Positions 17,904 to 28,085 of a stretch of DNA of 64,000 nucleotides are shown piece after piece. Position 1 is the first letter of the stretch, and each line of letters starts with the position of its first letter. The notes below the pieces were generated by a model. The model was not told the DNA's origin, searched no databases, and saw only the letters and a program-made list of their open reading frames with translations. Source of the DNA: CAIXSC01 sp046349935 (GTDB lineage Bacteria; Planctomycetota; Planctomycetia; Pirellulales; Pirellulaceae); the NCBI GenBank assembly GCA_046349935.1, contig JAXMBK010000018.1, positions 35,775 to 99,774 of the forward strand, in the 5' to 3' direction. The position numbers and the translations under genes were made by a program.

Positions 17904-19499
17904 TTACTTCGCGGCGTATCGTTTGACGCGTACGTCGTTCTTCTGCGGCTTCCCGGGCGTGCTGCGGCCGCGCACGATCAACTGCTCCAACTGCTTCTGC
18001 ATCGCCGAGACGCGTTCGGGATGTTCGGCCGCCGTATTGCGACGCTCGGACAAGTCGCTGGCTAGATCATACAGTTCGAGCGGGTCGTTCAGAATGAGCT
18101 TCCACGATCCCTGCCGTAAGCTCGGCACGCCGCTCGATGCACAACTGACCGAGTACTCGCGAACCGCGCGATCCTCGCCCTTCAGCAACGGCAGGAGGCT
18201 GAAGCTGTCCTCGCCCGCGTCGTCGGGTAAGTCGACGTCCCAGAGATCGGCGAGCGTGGCGAGCAAGTCGGCGTGATGAACCAACTGGCCGCAGACCGTT
18301 CCCGCCTTGACGACGGGCGGCCAACGGACCACGAACGGCTCGCGATGTCCTCCTTCGTAAACCGAGCCCTTGTAGTCGCGCAACGGGCCGCTGGGGTAGT
18401 GTCCGCGCTGTTCCAACTGCTTCGCGCCGACGTAGGGGGCGAAGCCGTTGTCCGAGGTGAAGACGACCAGCGTTTGATCGGCGACGCCGCTCTGATCCAG
18501 CGCCTCCAGCACGCGACCCACGGCCGCATCCGTTTCGATGATCAGATCCGCGGCGGCGTTGTCGAGCCCGCTTTGACCGCGGAACGGTTCGTTCACTGCC
18601 AACGGAGTGTGGGGCGTGGTGAGCGGCATGTAGAGCAAGAAGGGCTGCTTCGCGGCGGCCTGCTGTTCGATAAAGCGGCAGGCGCGATCTCGTAGCGCCG
18701 GGAGAATCGGCTCCAGCGTCCAGTCGGCGAGCGCAGGTCCTTGCAGGCTGGCTAGGTTTCCGTTGAGCAGCCTGGGCGGGAGCAGTTCGGTGGGGATGCC
18801 GATGGTGCGATTGTTTTCGAGGAAGCAATAGGGCGGCCAATTGGGGACGTCGGTTCCGAAGTAAAGGTCGAAACCGCGCGTCGTAGGTCCGCCAGGGATG
18901 GGTTGCGAGAAGACCATGCGCCACGCCGCGCGGTTCGCGTCGGTGGCCTGAACCGGCGATTGGTCGGACGCCGTCTTCTTTTCCCCCTTCGCGTTCAACG
19001 GCCGAATGCCGCGCGGCGCCAATTCATGAAAGTGCGGCTTGTCGTCGTCCGCAATCGGCCAGTCCCAACCCAGATGCCACTTGCCGATGCACGCCGTGCG
19101 GTATCCCTGCTGCTGCGCGAGACTGGCGATCGTGAGGCGGTCGGGCGCGATGAGCGGCTTGCCCCAGACGCCGACGATGCCGGATTGTAAGCGAGTGCGC
19201 CAGTGATAGCGTCCGGTGAGCAAGGTGTAGCGCGACGGCGAACAGACGCCGGAAGACGAATGGGCGTCGGTGAATCGCAGCCCCTGCGCGGCCAAGCGAT
19301 CGAGGTGCGGCGTGGAGATCCGACCTCGATCGGGGTTGTAGCATCGCAAATCGCCGTAACCCAGATCGTCGGCCAGGATGACGACCACATTCGGCTTCGC
19401 GGCTTCGGCGTGCAGCGCCGTCGTGATCGCGAGACTCGCGATGAACGCCCCGAATCCGAGTCCGGCGAGCCAGCCGGTTCGCTTGTGGGCAAGTTTCAT
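17904..19499 (-). CDS. Secreted arylsulfatase-type sulfatase
   Basis: 531 residues with a signal peptide (about 1-33). The sulfatase features are ILADDLGYGDL, Cys86 in CSPSR (formylglycine site) followed by YTLLTGR, GKWHLG, and VVFTSDNGF. The ATG at 19499 was preferred to an in-frame start 30 codons upstream because the hydrophobic signal begins there. It lies 43 bases after the triple fusion's start on the same strand, so the two are probably expressed together. The gene order is enolase-superfamily dehydratase, sulfatase, sulfatase-sialidase-sulfatase, a plausible polysaccharide-utilisation run. Confidence 0.93.
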   Translation of the reverse strand: MKLAHKRTGWLAGLGFGAFIASLAITTALHAEAAKPNVVVILADDLGYGDLRCYNPDRGRISTPHLDRLAAQGLRFTDAHSSSGVCSPSRYTLLTGRYHWRTRLQSGIVGVWGKPLIAPDRLTIASLAQQQGYRTACIGKWHLGWDWPIADDDKPHFHELAPRGIRPLNAKGEKKTASDQSPVQATDANRAAWRMVFSQPIPGGPTTRGFDLYFGTDVPNWPPYCFLENNRTIGIPTELLPPRLLNGNLASLQGPALADWTLEPILPALRDRACRFIEQQAAAKQPFLLYMPLTTPHTPLAVNEPFRGQSGLDNAAADLIIETDAAVGRVLEALDQSGVADQTLVVFTSDNGFAPYVGAKQLEQRGHYPSGPLRDYKGSVYEGGHREPFVVRWPPVVKAGTVCGQLVHHADLLATLADLWDVDLPDDAGEDSFSLLPLLKGEDRAVREYSVSCASSGVPSLRQGSWKLILNDPLELYDLASDLSERRNTAAEHPERVSAMQKQLEQLIVRGRSTPGKPQKNDVRVKRYAAK

Positions 19500-19570
19500 G
19501 TCGTGCCGCCTCGGTTTTGGTAATGCTTGAGGTGGGGGGCTGGCTGGTGGTGCTTGGTGGGCCCGCGTGT

Positions 19571-19647
19571 GGTGGGCCCGCGCTCGCAAAGCCTCGCTTG
19601 GCCCACCCTACTTTCGCGGCCCGCCCTACTTTCGCGGCCCGCCCTAC
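19571..19647 (-). repeat. R2 half-element plus two degenerate tails
   Basis: 19571-19611 is one 41-base arm that reads on the minus strand GTAGGGTGGGCCAAGCGAGG, then CTTTGCGAGCGCGGGCCCACC; its ends pair as GGTGGGCC/GGCCCACC. Two tandem 18-base units (TTTCGCGGCCCGCCCTAC) follow at 19612-19647. A further short piece lies at 19557-19570. The element sits just downstream of the dehydratase stop, in sense orientation. Confidence 0.8.
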
Positions 19648-19656
19648 GGGGGTGCA

Positions 19657-20877
19657 TTAATAGTCGATGACGGCGCCGTCGGCCATTCTGGGGGTCGGCC
19701 ATTTGAATTGCCGTTTGGGGTCGGCGTTGACCTTCTCGAACTGCGTTTCGTCGATCTCCACGCACAAGCCGACGCCTTGCGGCAACGACGCGTAGCCTTT
19801 GTCGTCGACTTCGAAACTCTTCTTGGCCACGCCCGGCGGCATGATGTGGCCGTCGAGATACATCTCGTGGATCAGTAAGAAGGGGATGGCGAACGCGCAA
19901 TGGAGGCTTGCCGATACGCCCAACTCCGAGCAAGTGCAATGCGGGGCGAGCGGGACGAAGTAGGCTTCGGCGAGCGTTGCAATCTTCTTCATCTGGCTGA
20001 TGCCTCCCGTGTGACCGCAGTCGGGCTGCAAGATGTCAATGCAGCGCTCGTGCAAGTAAGGCAGCATGCCCCAGATCGTCCGGTCGCGCTCGCCCGTCGC
20101 CATCGGGATCTTGATGTGTTCCTTGAGTCGCTTGAACACCTCAATGTTGCCCGGTACGGCGACCTCCTCTAGGAACAGCAGGTCGTAAGGCTGCAACGCG
20201 TTGGCGAGTTGAATGAGCATCGCGGGCGGCACGGCGCAGTGCGCGTCGAACATGACGGTGCCGTCGGGCCCGACGCGTTCGCGCGTCTGCTTGACGCGTT
20301 TGACCAGTTCTTCAATGTCGGGTGGATCGCCCGAGTAGGGATGAGGACCGCCGGTCCCTGTCTTTTGCGCTTTGGGAGTCGGGTAGACGCGCACCTTGTC
20401 GCGCGTGGGACCGCCGAGCAAGCGGTAAACGGGGACTCCCCATGCTTTGCCGGTGATATCCCACAGCGCCATGTCGATGGCCGAGATGACATGCGTCATG
20501 AATGGGCCGCCGCGCATGTCGCGATGCGAGCGATACAGCTTTTGCCAAAGGTGCTCGATGCGCGTCGGGTTCTCGCCGTCGAGCAGCTCGAAGAGCGAAT
20601 GGGCGAGCGCCACGGCCACGTTCGGGTCGAGTCCCGTGACTTCGCCCCAACCAACGAAGTCGCGATTCGTCTCGATCTTGACGTACGCCTTTGTGCCGAC
20701 GCGAAATCCGCGGAGCGACTTGATGCGCAAGTCGGCGCCGCGGTCCGAGACCTGCGCCGCCGGATTGGCCTCTTGCGCGACGGCGTCATGCTGAAATAAC
20801 TGCCCCGCCGCGATCAGCCCCGCGGAACCCAAGAGCCCGCGCCGAGAGACCGAAACCGAAGAAGATCGACCGTCCAT
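19657..20877 (-). CDS. Enolase-superfamily sugar-acid dehydratase (DgoD-like)
   Basis: 406 residues. A twin-arginine-type leader (SRRGLLGSAG) suggests folded export. The mandelate racemase/muconate lactonizing fold shows the galactonate-dehydratase pattern: FDAH, the metal Glu in FLEEVAV and ATGERD, Asp in LQPDCGHTGG and the base His in LAPHCTC. Such enzymes remove water from aldonic acids such as D-galactonate or D-mannonate; which acid is used cannot be told. The ATG at 20877 has GGAG six bases upstream; the in-frame TTG at 20889 is less likely. The leader may instead mark a periplasmic or degenerate enzyme. Confidence 0.85.
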   Translation of the reverse strand: MDGRSSSVSVSRRGLLGSAGLIAAGQLFQHDAVAQEANPAAQVSDRGADLRIKSLRGFRVGTKAYVKIETNRDFVGWGEVTGLDPNVAVALAHSLFELLDGENPTRIEHLWQKLYRSHRDMRGGPFMTHVISAIDMALWDITGKAWGVPVYRLLGGPTRDKVRVYPTPKAQKTGTGGPHPYSGDPPDIEELVKRVKQTRERVGPDGTVMFDAHCAVPPAMLIQLANALQPYDLLFLEEVAVPGNIEVFKRLKEHIKIPMATGERDRTIWGMLPYLHERCIDILQPDCGHTGGISQMKKIATLAEAYFVPLAPHCTCSELGVSASLHCAFAIPFLLIHEMYLDGHIMPPGVAKKSFEVDDKGYASLPQGVGLCVEIDETQFEKVNADPKRQFKWPTPRMADGAVIDY

Positions 20878-20972
20878 CAGAGGCTCCAAGGTTCAAGCAC
20901 GGCCCTCAGCCGGCTCGCACCCGCGGCCGACTCTGCAAGATTGGAAATCCCCCGATGCGTCGGGCGGCCTGT

Positions 20973-21039
20973 GGTGGGCCCGCGCTCGCAAAGCCTCGCT
21001 TGGCCCACCCTACTTGCTTGCTCGCTTGGCCCACCCTAC
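20973..21039 (-). repeat. R2 half-element with a second truncated tail
   Basis: 20973-21013 repeats the 41-base arm found at 19571-19611 with the same sequence. A second 3' fragment (CTCGCTTGGCCCACCCTAC) follows to 21039, and a further CTCGCTTGG piece lies to about 21050. Sense orientation downstream of the caspase-like/VWA gene. Confidence 0.8.
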
Positions 21040-21070
21040 TGCTCGCTTGGGACGACCTGGGAATTGTAAT

Positions 21071-24000
21071 CTAGCGAGTTCCGCGGGTGCCAGACGCGGC
21101 GTCGAGCGGCAGCGTGTCGGACGCGCCTTGCACGTCGACCACCAGCGGGCGGTCGTTGGGGGTGCGGAATGCGCCGTCGCGAGTTGCGGAGCGATGCGTA
21201 AACGCGATCCGCCCTTTCCCGTCCGCGACGCTCTTGGGCGCCGTCTCGGCGGGAAACCAGAAACTGTGCACCGCCTGTCGACGCGAAACTTCATAGCGGT
21301 GCACGACGCGCAGCGGTCGGACGCCGAATTCGCCATCCCAGAGGACGCGGAGATGGGCGATGTCGGAACCCTCAAGCGTCAACTGAGTGACGACGCGCAC
21401 TTCCCACGGGCCCGCACCGCCAGGCGATTCGTGAATCGAACAGACGAATTGCAATCCGTCCGCGCCTGAGACGACTTGCGGCTGTTGGAATCGCTCGCGA
21501 TTCGCCAACACATCCGCCAGCGGGACATCCTGGACGGCCGGCGTGGCCGTCGCTTTGCTCCACACCCGCACTTCCGCTTGTCGAGCGCCGCTTGGCCAAT
21601 TCGTCGCCACGCAGTCGACCACCGGGACCGGTTCGTCGGAGGCGAATTGTCGGTCGTAAAACACGTACGACTGCGCCTCGACGCCCGCGTCTGCCAAGAT
21701 GGGTTTAATCTCGATCCATAGCTCGGCAGGCCGCGGCGTGAACCTCAAATCTTCGTCCTGCCACGAAACTCGAAACCTCGCCGTACGCCCTTCCAACTGC
21801 GGGCGATGCGCTCGCACTGTAAACCGCTCCTTACGACCGGCCGTCGACAACATATCGCTCGTCGGCAACCCCTGCTCGTAAGGAATGGCGGACAAGTCGC
21901 GACCATCGGCCGTCGCCTGCAGCACAATCGACTCGCCCCCTTCCAGTTCGATCGGTTCCGCCGCCGACTCGAAGCGCACCGTGTACGGCTGCGCCGCGCC
22001 GCTCAAGTCGCCGATCGGCACGGGAGTGTTCAAACGCACTGACGATTCGCCGCGCTCCGCGCCCGAAGCGGGTTGACCGCGACCATCGACGACGGTGTAC
22101 GTGCCGAGCCCCAAACGCGTGCGCAGGGTCTTGAGCAGATCGCGACCATTTTGCACCGGGAAGTAGCCGCCGCCCGTGGCTTCGGCTAACTGAGTGAACT
22201 CGCGTTCGGCGTTCGGATTGTCGGCCGACGTGACTCCGAACCCAAGGATGTAGATCGGCGTCTTCGCGCCCGCGAACGCGGCTTGGACCTCTTGAGCGGT
22301 GGCGGGTTGCGGCGCCTTTAGCGCCGGGTCGCTGCCGGCGTACTGATAGTTTTCACCGTCGGTGATGACGACGACGCTGCGATTCACATCGCTAGCTTCG
22401 CCCTCGAAGTCGTCGCGCGCTTGCAGCAGCGACCGATACAAGGGCGATTGTCCCCAAGGTTTGAGCCGTTGAACTCGCTGCGTCACGCGCCCCGCTTCCA
22501 CCGAGTCAAACCGTCCCAACGGCAAGTACAGCTCGACGTCGTCGCTGGGATGCAGGTCGTCTGGAATGGGATCCGGATACGACTCCTGTCGCAACACCTT
22601 CACCGGCTTCTCCGTCGAGAAGCCGACGCGGTGACCGAAGAATCGGACTCCAATGCGAGCATCGCCGCGAACGGCTAGTTGATCAAGCAAGGCGAGAAGC
22701 GACGAGCGGGCGAGTTCCAATCGCGGCAGCGTCGCGGGACCGGCCGCTTCGACCGCGATCTCGGACGCCATGCTGCCCGAGCAGTCGAGGATGAAGACGA
22801 TCGACGAACGCTGTCGTCGGTCGCCGACGACCGTCACCTGCGCCGAGGACGGTCGTACGTTTCGCGATTCAATCACCAACCCCGTCGGCAAGCGATCGTC
22901 GATCGCCTCGGGCAACTCGTGTCCACGGAACAGGAGGACGGCTTCGAGTCCCAGGTCTTGAGCGGCGGCGATGGGGGCGCTCAAGGGCACTCGCACTTCT
23001 TCGCCGACCAGCGGCAGTTCCAAAGTCGAACGGCCGCCTACGGGCCGTCGATCGGCGGACCGCAAAAACGCCGTCGCTGCGCCGCGAGCGAGAGCGTCGG
23101 GCTTGCCCGCCGCGGCGGCCGACGCATCGTTCGCGATCGAGACGGCTGCGGAGGCGGGAACGATCGTCGCTTCGTAAAGCGCCGTCTGCCCGTCGGCGGA
23201 CGAGTCGCGGCGGGCGACACGCAGGCTGGCCCAGCGTTTCATGGCGAGCGATCGGTTGGCCAACTGCACCCGAAGACGTTCCGTTTCGGCTTTGGATTCG
23301 GCGTCCAGCGGCGCGATGAGCGACGCGGCGACGAGATAGTCGCCGACCGATTGTTCGAAGAACGGCGGCGGCGGGACGGGCACGAGCGGGTTGCGCGGGC
23401 CGCTGCCGTAGGCGTCCTCTAGCGAACGCCCCGCGAACCACAATAGCACGCGTTGCAGATCGCGCCGGCGTCGCGTCAAGATCGCATCATTGGGCGTGAC
23501 CGGCATCCACAGCGCCGCAGCCAGACGCGTATTTCGCTCCGTGATCTTCGAACGCCGTTCGAGGTCCGGCTTCTGCGTGCCTGCCGCGGCGACGTCGGTC
23601 GAGGCGTTGACTTGCCCGCGCGACGCCGCTTGGATATCGCGCAGACGCGAGCGCAGTCGACTGGCCGTACGCTCCATCTGCTTCCAGAACTCGTCGGTTC
23701 CCGCGACCGCGAAGTCGTCTGGGTTCATCTTCAACAAGGCTTGCTCCTGCGGCGACCACAGCACCGACGTGAGCGGGTGAGTCCGCCAACTCGAGACGCG
23801 CTGCAGCACATCGTTGGCCCGCTCATACTCGGCGGCCGACACTTCGCTAGCCGTCGCGGCCGATTTGGGAGCGAAAAGTTCCTTCGAGTTGCGGGCGAGG
23901 GCGCGGCGGAGCGCGAGTCGCTGCGGGGCCGGTATGTGCGGCGAAAGCAGTGCGTGTTCGATGCGACGACAAATCTGACCGGTCGCCGCCGGTTCCTTTT

Positions 24001-26194
24001 CCAACTGCGCACACTCGGCGGCGAAATCGCGGCGCAACGCATCGAGCTCCGTCTGCAGTTGGTTCGCCAGATTGAGAATCTCTTGCGCATCGTCGACGTT
24101 CGGGTCGGGGTCGGCGTCGAGTCGTTCGTTGAGTTGAAAGGCCGTTACGACGAGCTTGGGGAGCCGCTCGAGCACCGGGCTCGATTCGTCCGCGGCCGAC
24201 GCGAGCCAGCGCGCCCAGATGGGAATCTCGGCCAAGGCCGCGTCGCGCACCGACCAAGCGCGATCCAGCATTGCGGCGGGCGAATCATCGCGACCAGCCA
24301 GTTGCTCAAAGGCCGCTTGCAAGGCGGCTACCGGATTCACGTCGCCGGCGCTCTCGCCCGCCAACAGCCAGTCTTCCGCGCGGCGGCGCGCGACGTCGGC
24401 TTCGTCGAGTGCCGCGCGAAGTCGACGATGGGCGCGCGGGTCGTGTCGCGCGGCGATCTCTTCCAACTTCAAACGGGCGGCCTGAAAATCGTTGGTGCGA
24501 TTGGCGTCGGCCCACAAGCCGTCGACGTGGTACCAACGGACGATGCGCTGCCAATGCACGTCCGACAGTCGTTCCGAACGCTCTCGCGGCAACTCGGTTT
24601 CCGCCGGCAGCGGTTCGCCGCCGCCTGCAGCACTGGCCGCGATGGCCGCTTCCACCGCTTTGGCTTGCGCCGCGCTAAGCGTTCCCAGTTGTTCGGCCAT
24701 GCACAGCGATGCAATGGGCAGCGTGCGCGGCCAAAGGGAGCGCGCGTCGTCGAAGAGGGTCAGTTCTGCGGCGAGCGTCGGCCGCGCCTGAAGCAACTCG
24801 GCCTGCTTGGCCGCCGCGTCCAGACGCTTGCGCAAATCTTGATACGTCTTCTCCGACGTTTCCTTATACGCCTCGCCGGCGACCGCCGTCTGTTCGAGAC
24901 TCACCAAGCGATTCTCGAGATCGTGGAACGCGATCGGATCAACTCGCTCGACTTCCAACGGCCGAAGTGCGTCCAGCGACGACCAAAGCGCATGGATCTC
25001 GTCTTCATGAACGGAGTCGGCCGGACGCGTGACCGCTTCCAGCTCCTGGCGAAGCTTGGCGAGCGATCGAGGATTGACGTTCCAAGCGAGGACGAAGTCG
25101 GCGACGTCGGCGGGGGCGAGTCTTGGCGACTGCGTCGCCTGTCGATGATGCAACGACCAACGTTCGACTTCGCGCGCCACATAGATCTGCAGCTCGAGCA
25201 AACTGACGCGGCCGTCGCCGTTGCCGCCGAGTTGCGGCTGGCGAGCGCTGGTCGCTTGACTGACTTTGTCGACCGCCGGTTTGCCTGTGAAAGGATCGAT
25301 CTCCACCGATTTCTTCGACGTCGAACCGGGCGGCGATTCGGCAGCCAGCTCGACGATGCGATCGGCTTCGCCCGCCAGTCCGAGCAGGACGGTGCGACCG
25401 AAGATGGAGCCGCGCAATTCGGGCGACGCCCAGGCGCGCTCGCCGGCGGAGGTGGAGTTCAAGATCGCCAGGTTGGGGACCGTGCGTTGCTGAGCCAGCT
25501 CGGCGACCCGCTGGGCGAACGTGTTATGCACGATGCCGGCGTTCCAGTTGTCCAGTTGCCGCGTGCAATCGAGGATCAGCAGCTTGTGCACGTGGCTGGG
25601 AAGGATCGACTTCATGCGCTGCAGCAATTCATCGACGGCGACCCACTCGTCGCGTTCCAGCGTCGAGGCGTTCGGCGGCAGGAGGCAGGGCGCACCTTCG
25701 GCGTCGACGATGCCGTGCACGCTGAGATAGAAAACGGCCGAGTTGGTTTCGGAGGGACTGTCGGCGACTTTCTGAAGCGTCCGCTCCCATTCCGTCAGAA
25801 TGTGCTGACGGGACTTCCAATTCGCGGAGGCGTCGAGCACGCGGACGGTTTGCCCATCCAGTCGCTTGAAGGCCTGGACGTCTTCACGCGACCAAGCGTT
25901 CGGGGCCAAAGGCCAACTGTAGCCTTCCACCGCAACGACGATGAGCGGCGTGCGCTGCGGAAAGTGCGCCAACAACACTAAGTAGGCGGCAGTGAGGGCG
26001 AGCGAAAGGAGCAACAGCGCGAGGATTCGCGCCTTCCAGCGGCGTCGAGCGGAACGGAAGTAGCGATCGATGCCTGGGGCCGCGCCCCCCTCCCACTGCC
26101 GTTGCGGACCCGCTTCGGGCTCGCGCGGCGCACCCGACCAGCCGGGGCGCGTCGATCCGCTTTGCGACTTCGCCGAAATCTGCTCCACTGCCAT
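21071..26194 (-). CDS. Giant membrane protein with caspase-like and VWA domains
   Basis: 1,707 residues. A basic cytoplasmic head is followed by one membrane span (about 57-78). Residues about 83-280 look like a caspase (C14) domain: His160 in YLSVHG, Cys210 in LLILDCTRQ, and the late NSTSAGERAW...SIFGRTVLLGL stretch. A degenerate EF-hand-like loop (GGNGDGRVSLLEL) lies near 325. A long, largely helical region continues to about 1,100. A von Willebrand A domain with an intact MIDAS (DCSGSM near 1,136, then VITDGEN) follows, and then about 370 residues of beta-rich C-terminus. It is predicted to be an envelope-anchored protease or scaffold; the target is unknown. The ATG at 26194 has GGAAAG five bases upstream; a GTG at 26209 overlaps the upstream stop. 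Confidence 0.8.
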   Translation of the reverse strand: MAVEQISAKSQSGSTRPGWSGAPREPEAGPQRQWEGGAAPGIDRYFRSARRRWKARILALLLLSLALTAAYLVLLAHFPQRTPLIVVAVEGYSWPLAPNAWSREDVQAFKRLDGQTVRVLDASANWKSRQHILTEWERTLQKVADSPSETNSAVFYLSVHGIVDAEGAPCLLPPNASTLERDEWVAVDELLQRMKSILPSHVHKLLILDCTRQLDNWNAGIVHNTFAQRVAELAQQRTVPNLAILNSTSAGERAWASPELRGSIFGRTVLLGLAGEADRIVELAAESPPGSTSKKSVEIDPFTGKPAVDKVSQATSARQPQLGGNGDGRVSLLELQIYVAREVERWSLHHRQATQSPRLAPADVADFVLAWNVNPRSLAKLRQELEAVTRPADSVHEDEIHALWSSLDALRPLEVERVDPIAFHDLENRLVSLEQTAVAGEAYKETSEKTYQDLRKRLDAAAKQAELLQARPTLAAELTLFDDARSLWPRTLPIASLCMAEQLGTLSAAQAKAVEAAIAASAAGGGEPLPAETELPRERSERLSDVHWQRIVRWYHVDGLWADANRTNDFQAARLKLEEIAARHDPRAHRRLRAALDEADVARRRAEDWLLAGESAGDVNPVAALQAAFEQLAGRDDSPAAMLDRAWSVRDAALAEIPIWARWLASAADESSPVLERLPKLVVTAFQLNERLDADPDPNVDDAQEILNLANQLQTELDALRRDFAAECAQLEKEPAATGQICRRIEHALLSPHIPAPQRLALRRALARNSKELFAPKSAATASEVSAAEYERANDVLQRVSSWRTHPLTSVLWSPQEQALLKMNPDDFAVAGTDEFWKQMERTASRLRSRLRDIQAASRGQVNASTDVAAAGTQKPDLERRSKITERNTRLAAALWMPVTPNDAILTRRRRDLQRVLLWFAGRSLEDAYGSGPRNPLVPVPPPPFFEQSVGDYLVAASLIAPLDAESKAETERLRVQLANRSLAMKRWASLRVARRDSSADGQTALYEATIVPASAAVSIANDASAAAAGKPDALARGAATAFLRSADRRPVGGRSTLELPLVGEEVRVPLSAPIAAAQDLGLEAVLLFRGHELPEAIDDRLPTGLVIESRNVRPSSAQVTVVGDRRQRSSIVFILDCSGSMASEIAVEAAGPATLPRLELARSSLLALLDQLAVRGDARIGVRFFGHRVGFSTEKPVKVLRQESYPDPIPDDLHPSDDVELYLPLGRFDSVEAGRVTQRVQRLKPWGQSPLYRSLLQARDDFEGEASDVNRSVVVITDGENYQYAGSDPALKAPQPATAQEVQAAFAGAKTPIYILGFGVTSADNPNAEREFTQLAEATGGGYFPVQNGRDLLKTLRTRLGLGTYTVVDGRGQPASGAERGESSVRLNTPVPIGDLSGAAQPYTVRFESAAEPIELEGGESIVLQATADGRDLSAIPYEQGLPTSDMLSTAGRKERFTVRAHRPQLEGRTARFRVSWQDEDLRFTPRPAELWIEIKPILADAGVEAQSYVFYDRQFASDEPVPVVDCVATNWPSGARQAEVRVWSKATATPAVQDVPLADVLANRERFQQPQVVSGADGLQFVCSIHESPGGAGPWEVRVVTQLTLEGSDIAHLRVLWDGEFGVRPLRVVHRYEVSRRQAVHSFWFPAETAPKSVADGKGRIAFTHRSATRDGAFRTPNDRPLVVDVQGASDTLPLDAASGTRGTR

Positions 26195-26208
26195 GGCGAC
26201 TTTCCGCA

Positions 26209-27954
26209 CTAAGGTTGTTGCGCACCGCTCGCCGGACGAACGGCCGCGTCGCCGGGTGCGACGTTGGTTCCCGAATCAAAGACGGTCCAAATCTGAGCCG
26301 AAGATCGCAGGTTCTCGACAAACTGCCGCTCGGCGTCTTCCTGGCGACGCGCCAAGACGTCCTGGCGCAGTACGTCGACGACGTCTTGGAACGGCTTCGC
26401 GCCTCCGCCCCGATGCTCCAGCACGCGCACCACATGCAAGCGGTCCTTCTCGTCCAGGATCGGGCTGAGCTTCCCGACCGGCAGGGCGAAGAGCGTTCGC
26501 GACACTAGCGGCGACTTGACGTCCGCTGGCATCGTCCACGAATGCGTTTCGATTTGCAAGAGCGACCGGTTGGCGGGCGGCGCCACGTCGGGCTGCCCGA
26601 CCGCTCGAGCTCGCACGGCCGCGAGCGTCGCATACGCTTCTTCACGCGAGGCGAACTGCCGCACGTCAGCCGTGATCCGTTCCCAACGCACGCGCGGCGC
26701 TTCGCCGAAACGTTGCTTCTGAGCGGCGTATTCCTGCGTCAGCTCCAGGATCGATACGTGGTCCGGCACCTCGATGTGCTCCGACAACCACTTCTCCACT
26801 TCCACCAAATCCAACTCGGCCGTCGCCTCTTCGTCGTCGACGCTGGCAGCCGTCACCTCGGGCTTGAGGTCGCGTCGAGCGACTTGGAGCACGAGCTTCA
26901 CGTCGATGACGCGCTGCAATTCCTTGCGCAGCAACTGCTGGACTTCTTCAGCGCTGAGCACCTTCCCGGCGTCGCGCAGCTCCACCAATCGCTGCTCCAC
27001 CCGCGGCGAGACTTCGTGGTCGTAAATCGCCTCGCCGTTGACCTGCGCTAGGATCACGTCCTCGCCGCCCTTGCGCGGCGCCGTCTGCTGGTAGGCGATG
27101 AGGGCGATGTCGGCGACCCACGCCGACGAACGCGCGCCGCTGGCGGCTGGCCCGCGTGACGCCGTCGCGGCGGGAGTCGGCTGAGGACCCTCCGTCGGAA
27201 CTTCGGTCGGCGAATCGGGCGGCGGGCCGCCGCATTGATCGAGCGCCAACCGAGCCACTCGGCGCACACGTTCCGACGTCTCAAGGTACTCGCCCATCGC
27301 GTCGGTTTTGTCGGCGAGCTCCTGGAGCTTCTTGCGCACCTTGGCGCTGCAGCAAGAGCCCGAACTGCAATACTTGCACTTGCCGCGGCCTTGCGACGAG
27401 TTGCCTTTCAGGGCGAGCGCGGCTTCGTAACGGACCGTTTCCGTGCAGTCGTTGAGCGCCTCGAGGAGCGCATCTTCGATCTTGTCGTAGCACCCGCCGC
27501 AGCCGAGCGTCGCGAGATAGCGCAGCGCCATGATCTTTTGACCCGCCTTGTCTTCCTCTTGCTTCGCTTCGGCGGCCGCTTGCACGACGGGCGGTGCGTC
27601 CGGCGCCATGTTCGCGGGATCAGTGAGCGGCAGGAGGGGCGGTTGCGGCTGGAGCGCCGGGAAGCGTCCCGTGAGATTCGTGGCGCGGAACAGTCGCGAG
27701 AACAAATGCGCCCCCGCACCGCCAATCGCCTTGAACATCCCCTTGAACCCAAGAAATTCGGGCAACGTCATCTTGGGACAGCATTGCTGCGGGGCCGACG
27801 GTTGGATCGCGACGATCGTCGTCTGACCCACGTTGGCGGACGTCGGCGCGGGCGGCGCCGGCGGCGGAGTCGGCGATTTCTGCGCGGCCGAGCAGCCGAC
27901 GCTGACCAGCAGCACGACGACCCAAGCCTTTCGGCGAACTCCATGGCGCAGCAT
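26209..27954 (-). CDS. Lipoprotein with HEAT-like, Cys-rich region and parvulin PPIase
   Basis: 581 residues. The signal VVLLVSVGC ends in a lipobox Cys. A Pro-rich linker leads to an alpha-helical region of HEAT character (residues about 150-250) containing a cysteine cluster (CGGC, CKYCSSGSCC). The C-terminal 270 residues resemble SurA/PrsA: an N-domain (AQVNGEAIYDHEV) and a parvulin-like domain. It would help fold or police envelope proteins. The ATG at 27954 starts the signal peptide; the in-frame TTG at 27984 is less likely. It ends 15 bases before the caspase-like/VWA gene, so the two are very probably co-expressed and may act together. Confidence 0.8.
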   Translation of the reverse strand: MLRHGVRRKAWVVVLLVSVGCSAAQKSPTPPPAPPAPTSANVGQTTIVAIQPSAPQQCCPKMTLPEFLGFKGMFKAIGGAGAHLFSRLFRATNLTGRFPALQPQPPLLPLTDPANMAPDAPPVVQAAAEAKQEEDKAGQKIMALRYLATLGCGGCYDKIEDALLEALNDCTETVRYEAALALKGNSSQGRGKCKYCSSGSCCSAKVRKKLQELADKTDAMGEYLETSERVRRVARLALDQCGGPPPDSPTEVPTEGPQPTPAATASRGPAASGARSSAWVADIALIAYQQTAPRKGGEDVILAQVNGEAIYDHEVSPRVEQRLVELRDAGKVLSAEEVQQLLRKELQRVIDVKLVLQVARRDLKPEVTAASVDDEEATAELDLVEVEKWLSEHIEVPDHVSILELTQEYAAQKQRFGEAPRVRWERITADVRQFASREEAYATLAAVRARAVGQPDVAPPANRSLLQIETHSWTMPADVKSPLVSRTLFALPVGKLSPILDEKDRLHVVRVLEHRGGGAKPFQDVVDVLRQDVLARRQEDAERQFVENLRSSAQIWTVFDSGTNVAPGDAAVRPASGAQQP

Positions 27955-28085
27955 AGTCGGTTCCGTCCGTGACAATCGATACAACCGGCAAAGTCTCGCT
28001 AGTCGTCATCGGTGCGCGCGCACCGGAAACTTGAGCCGCACACGGCCCGTCGCGCGGGAAAAAAGCCGCCCAGATTGCGCAGCCC

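Noticed and set aside
23453..25981. 842-residue plus-strand open frame opposite the caspase-like/VWA gene
   Set aside because: Arg-rich antisense frame typical of high-GC DNA; no domain or start signal, and the minus-strand gene has clear domains.
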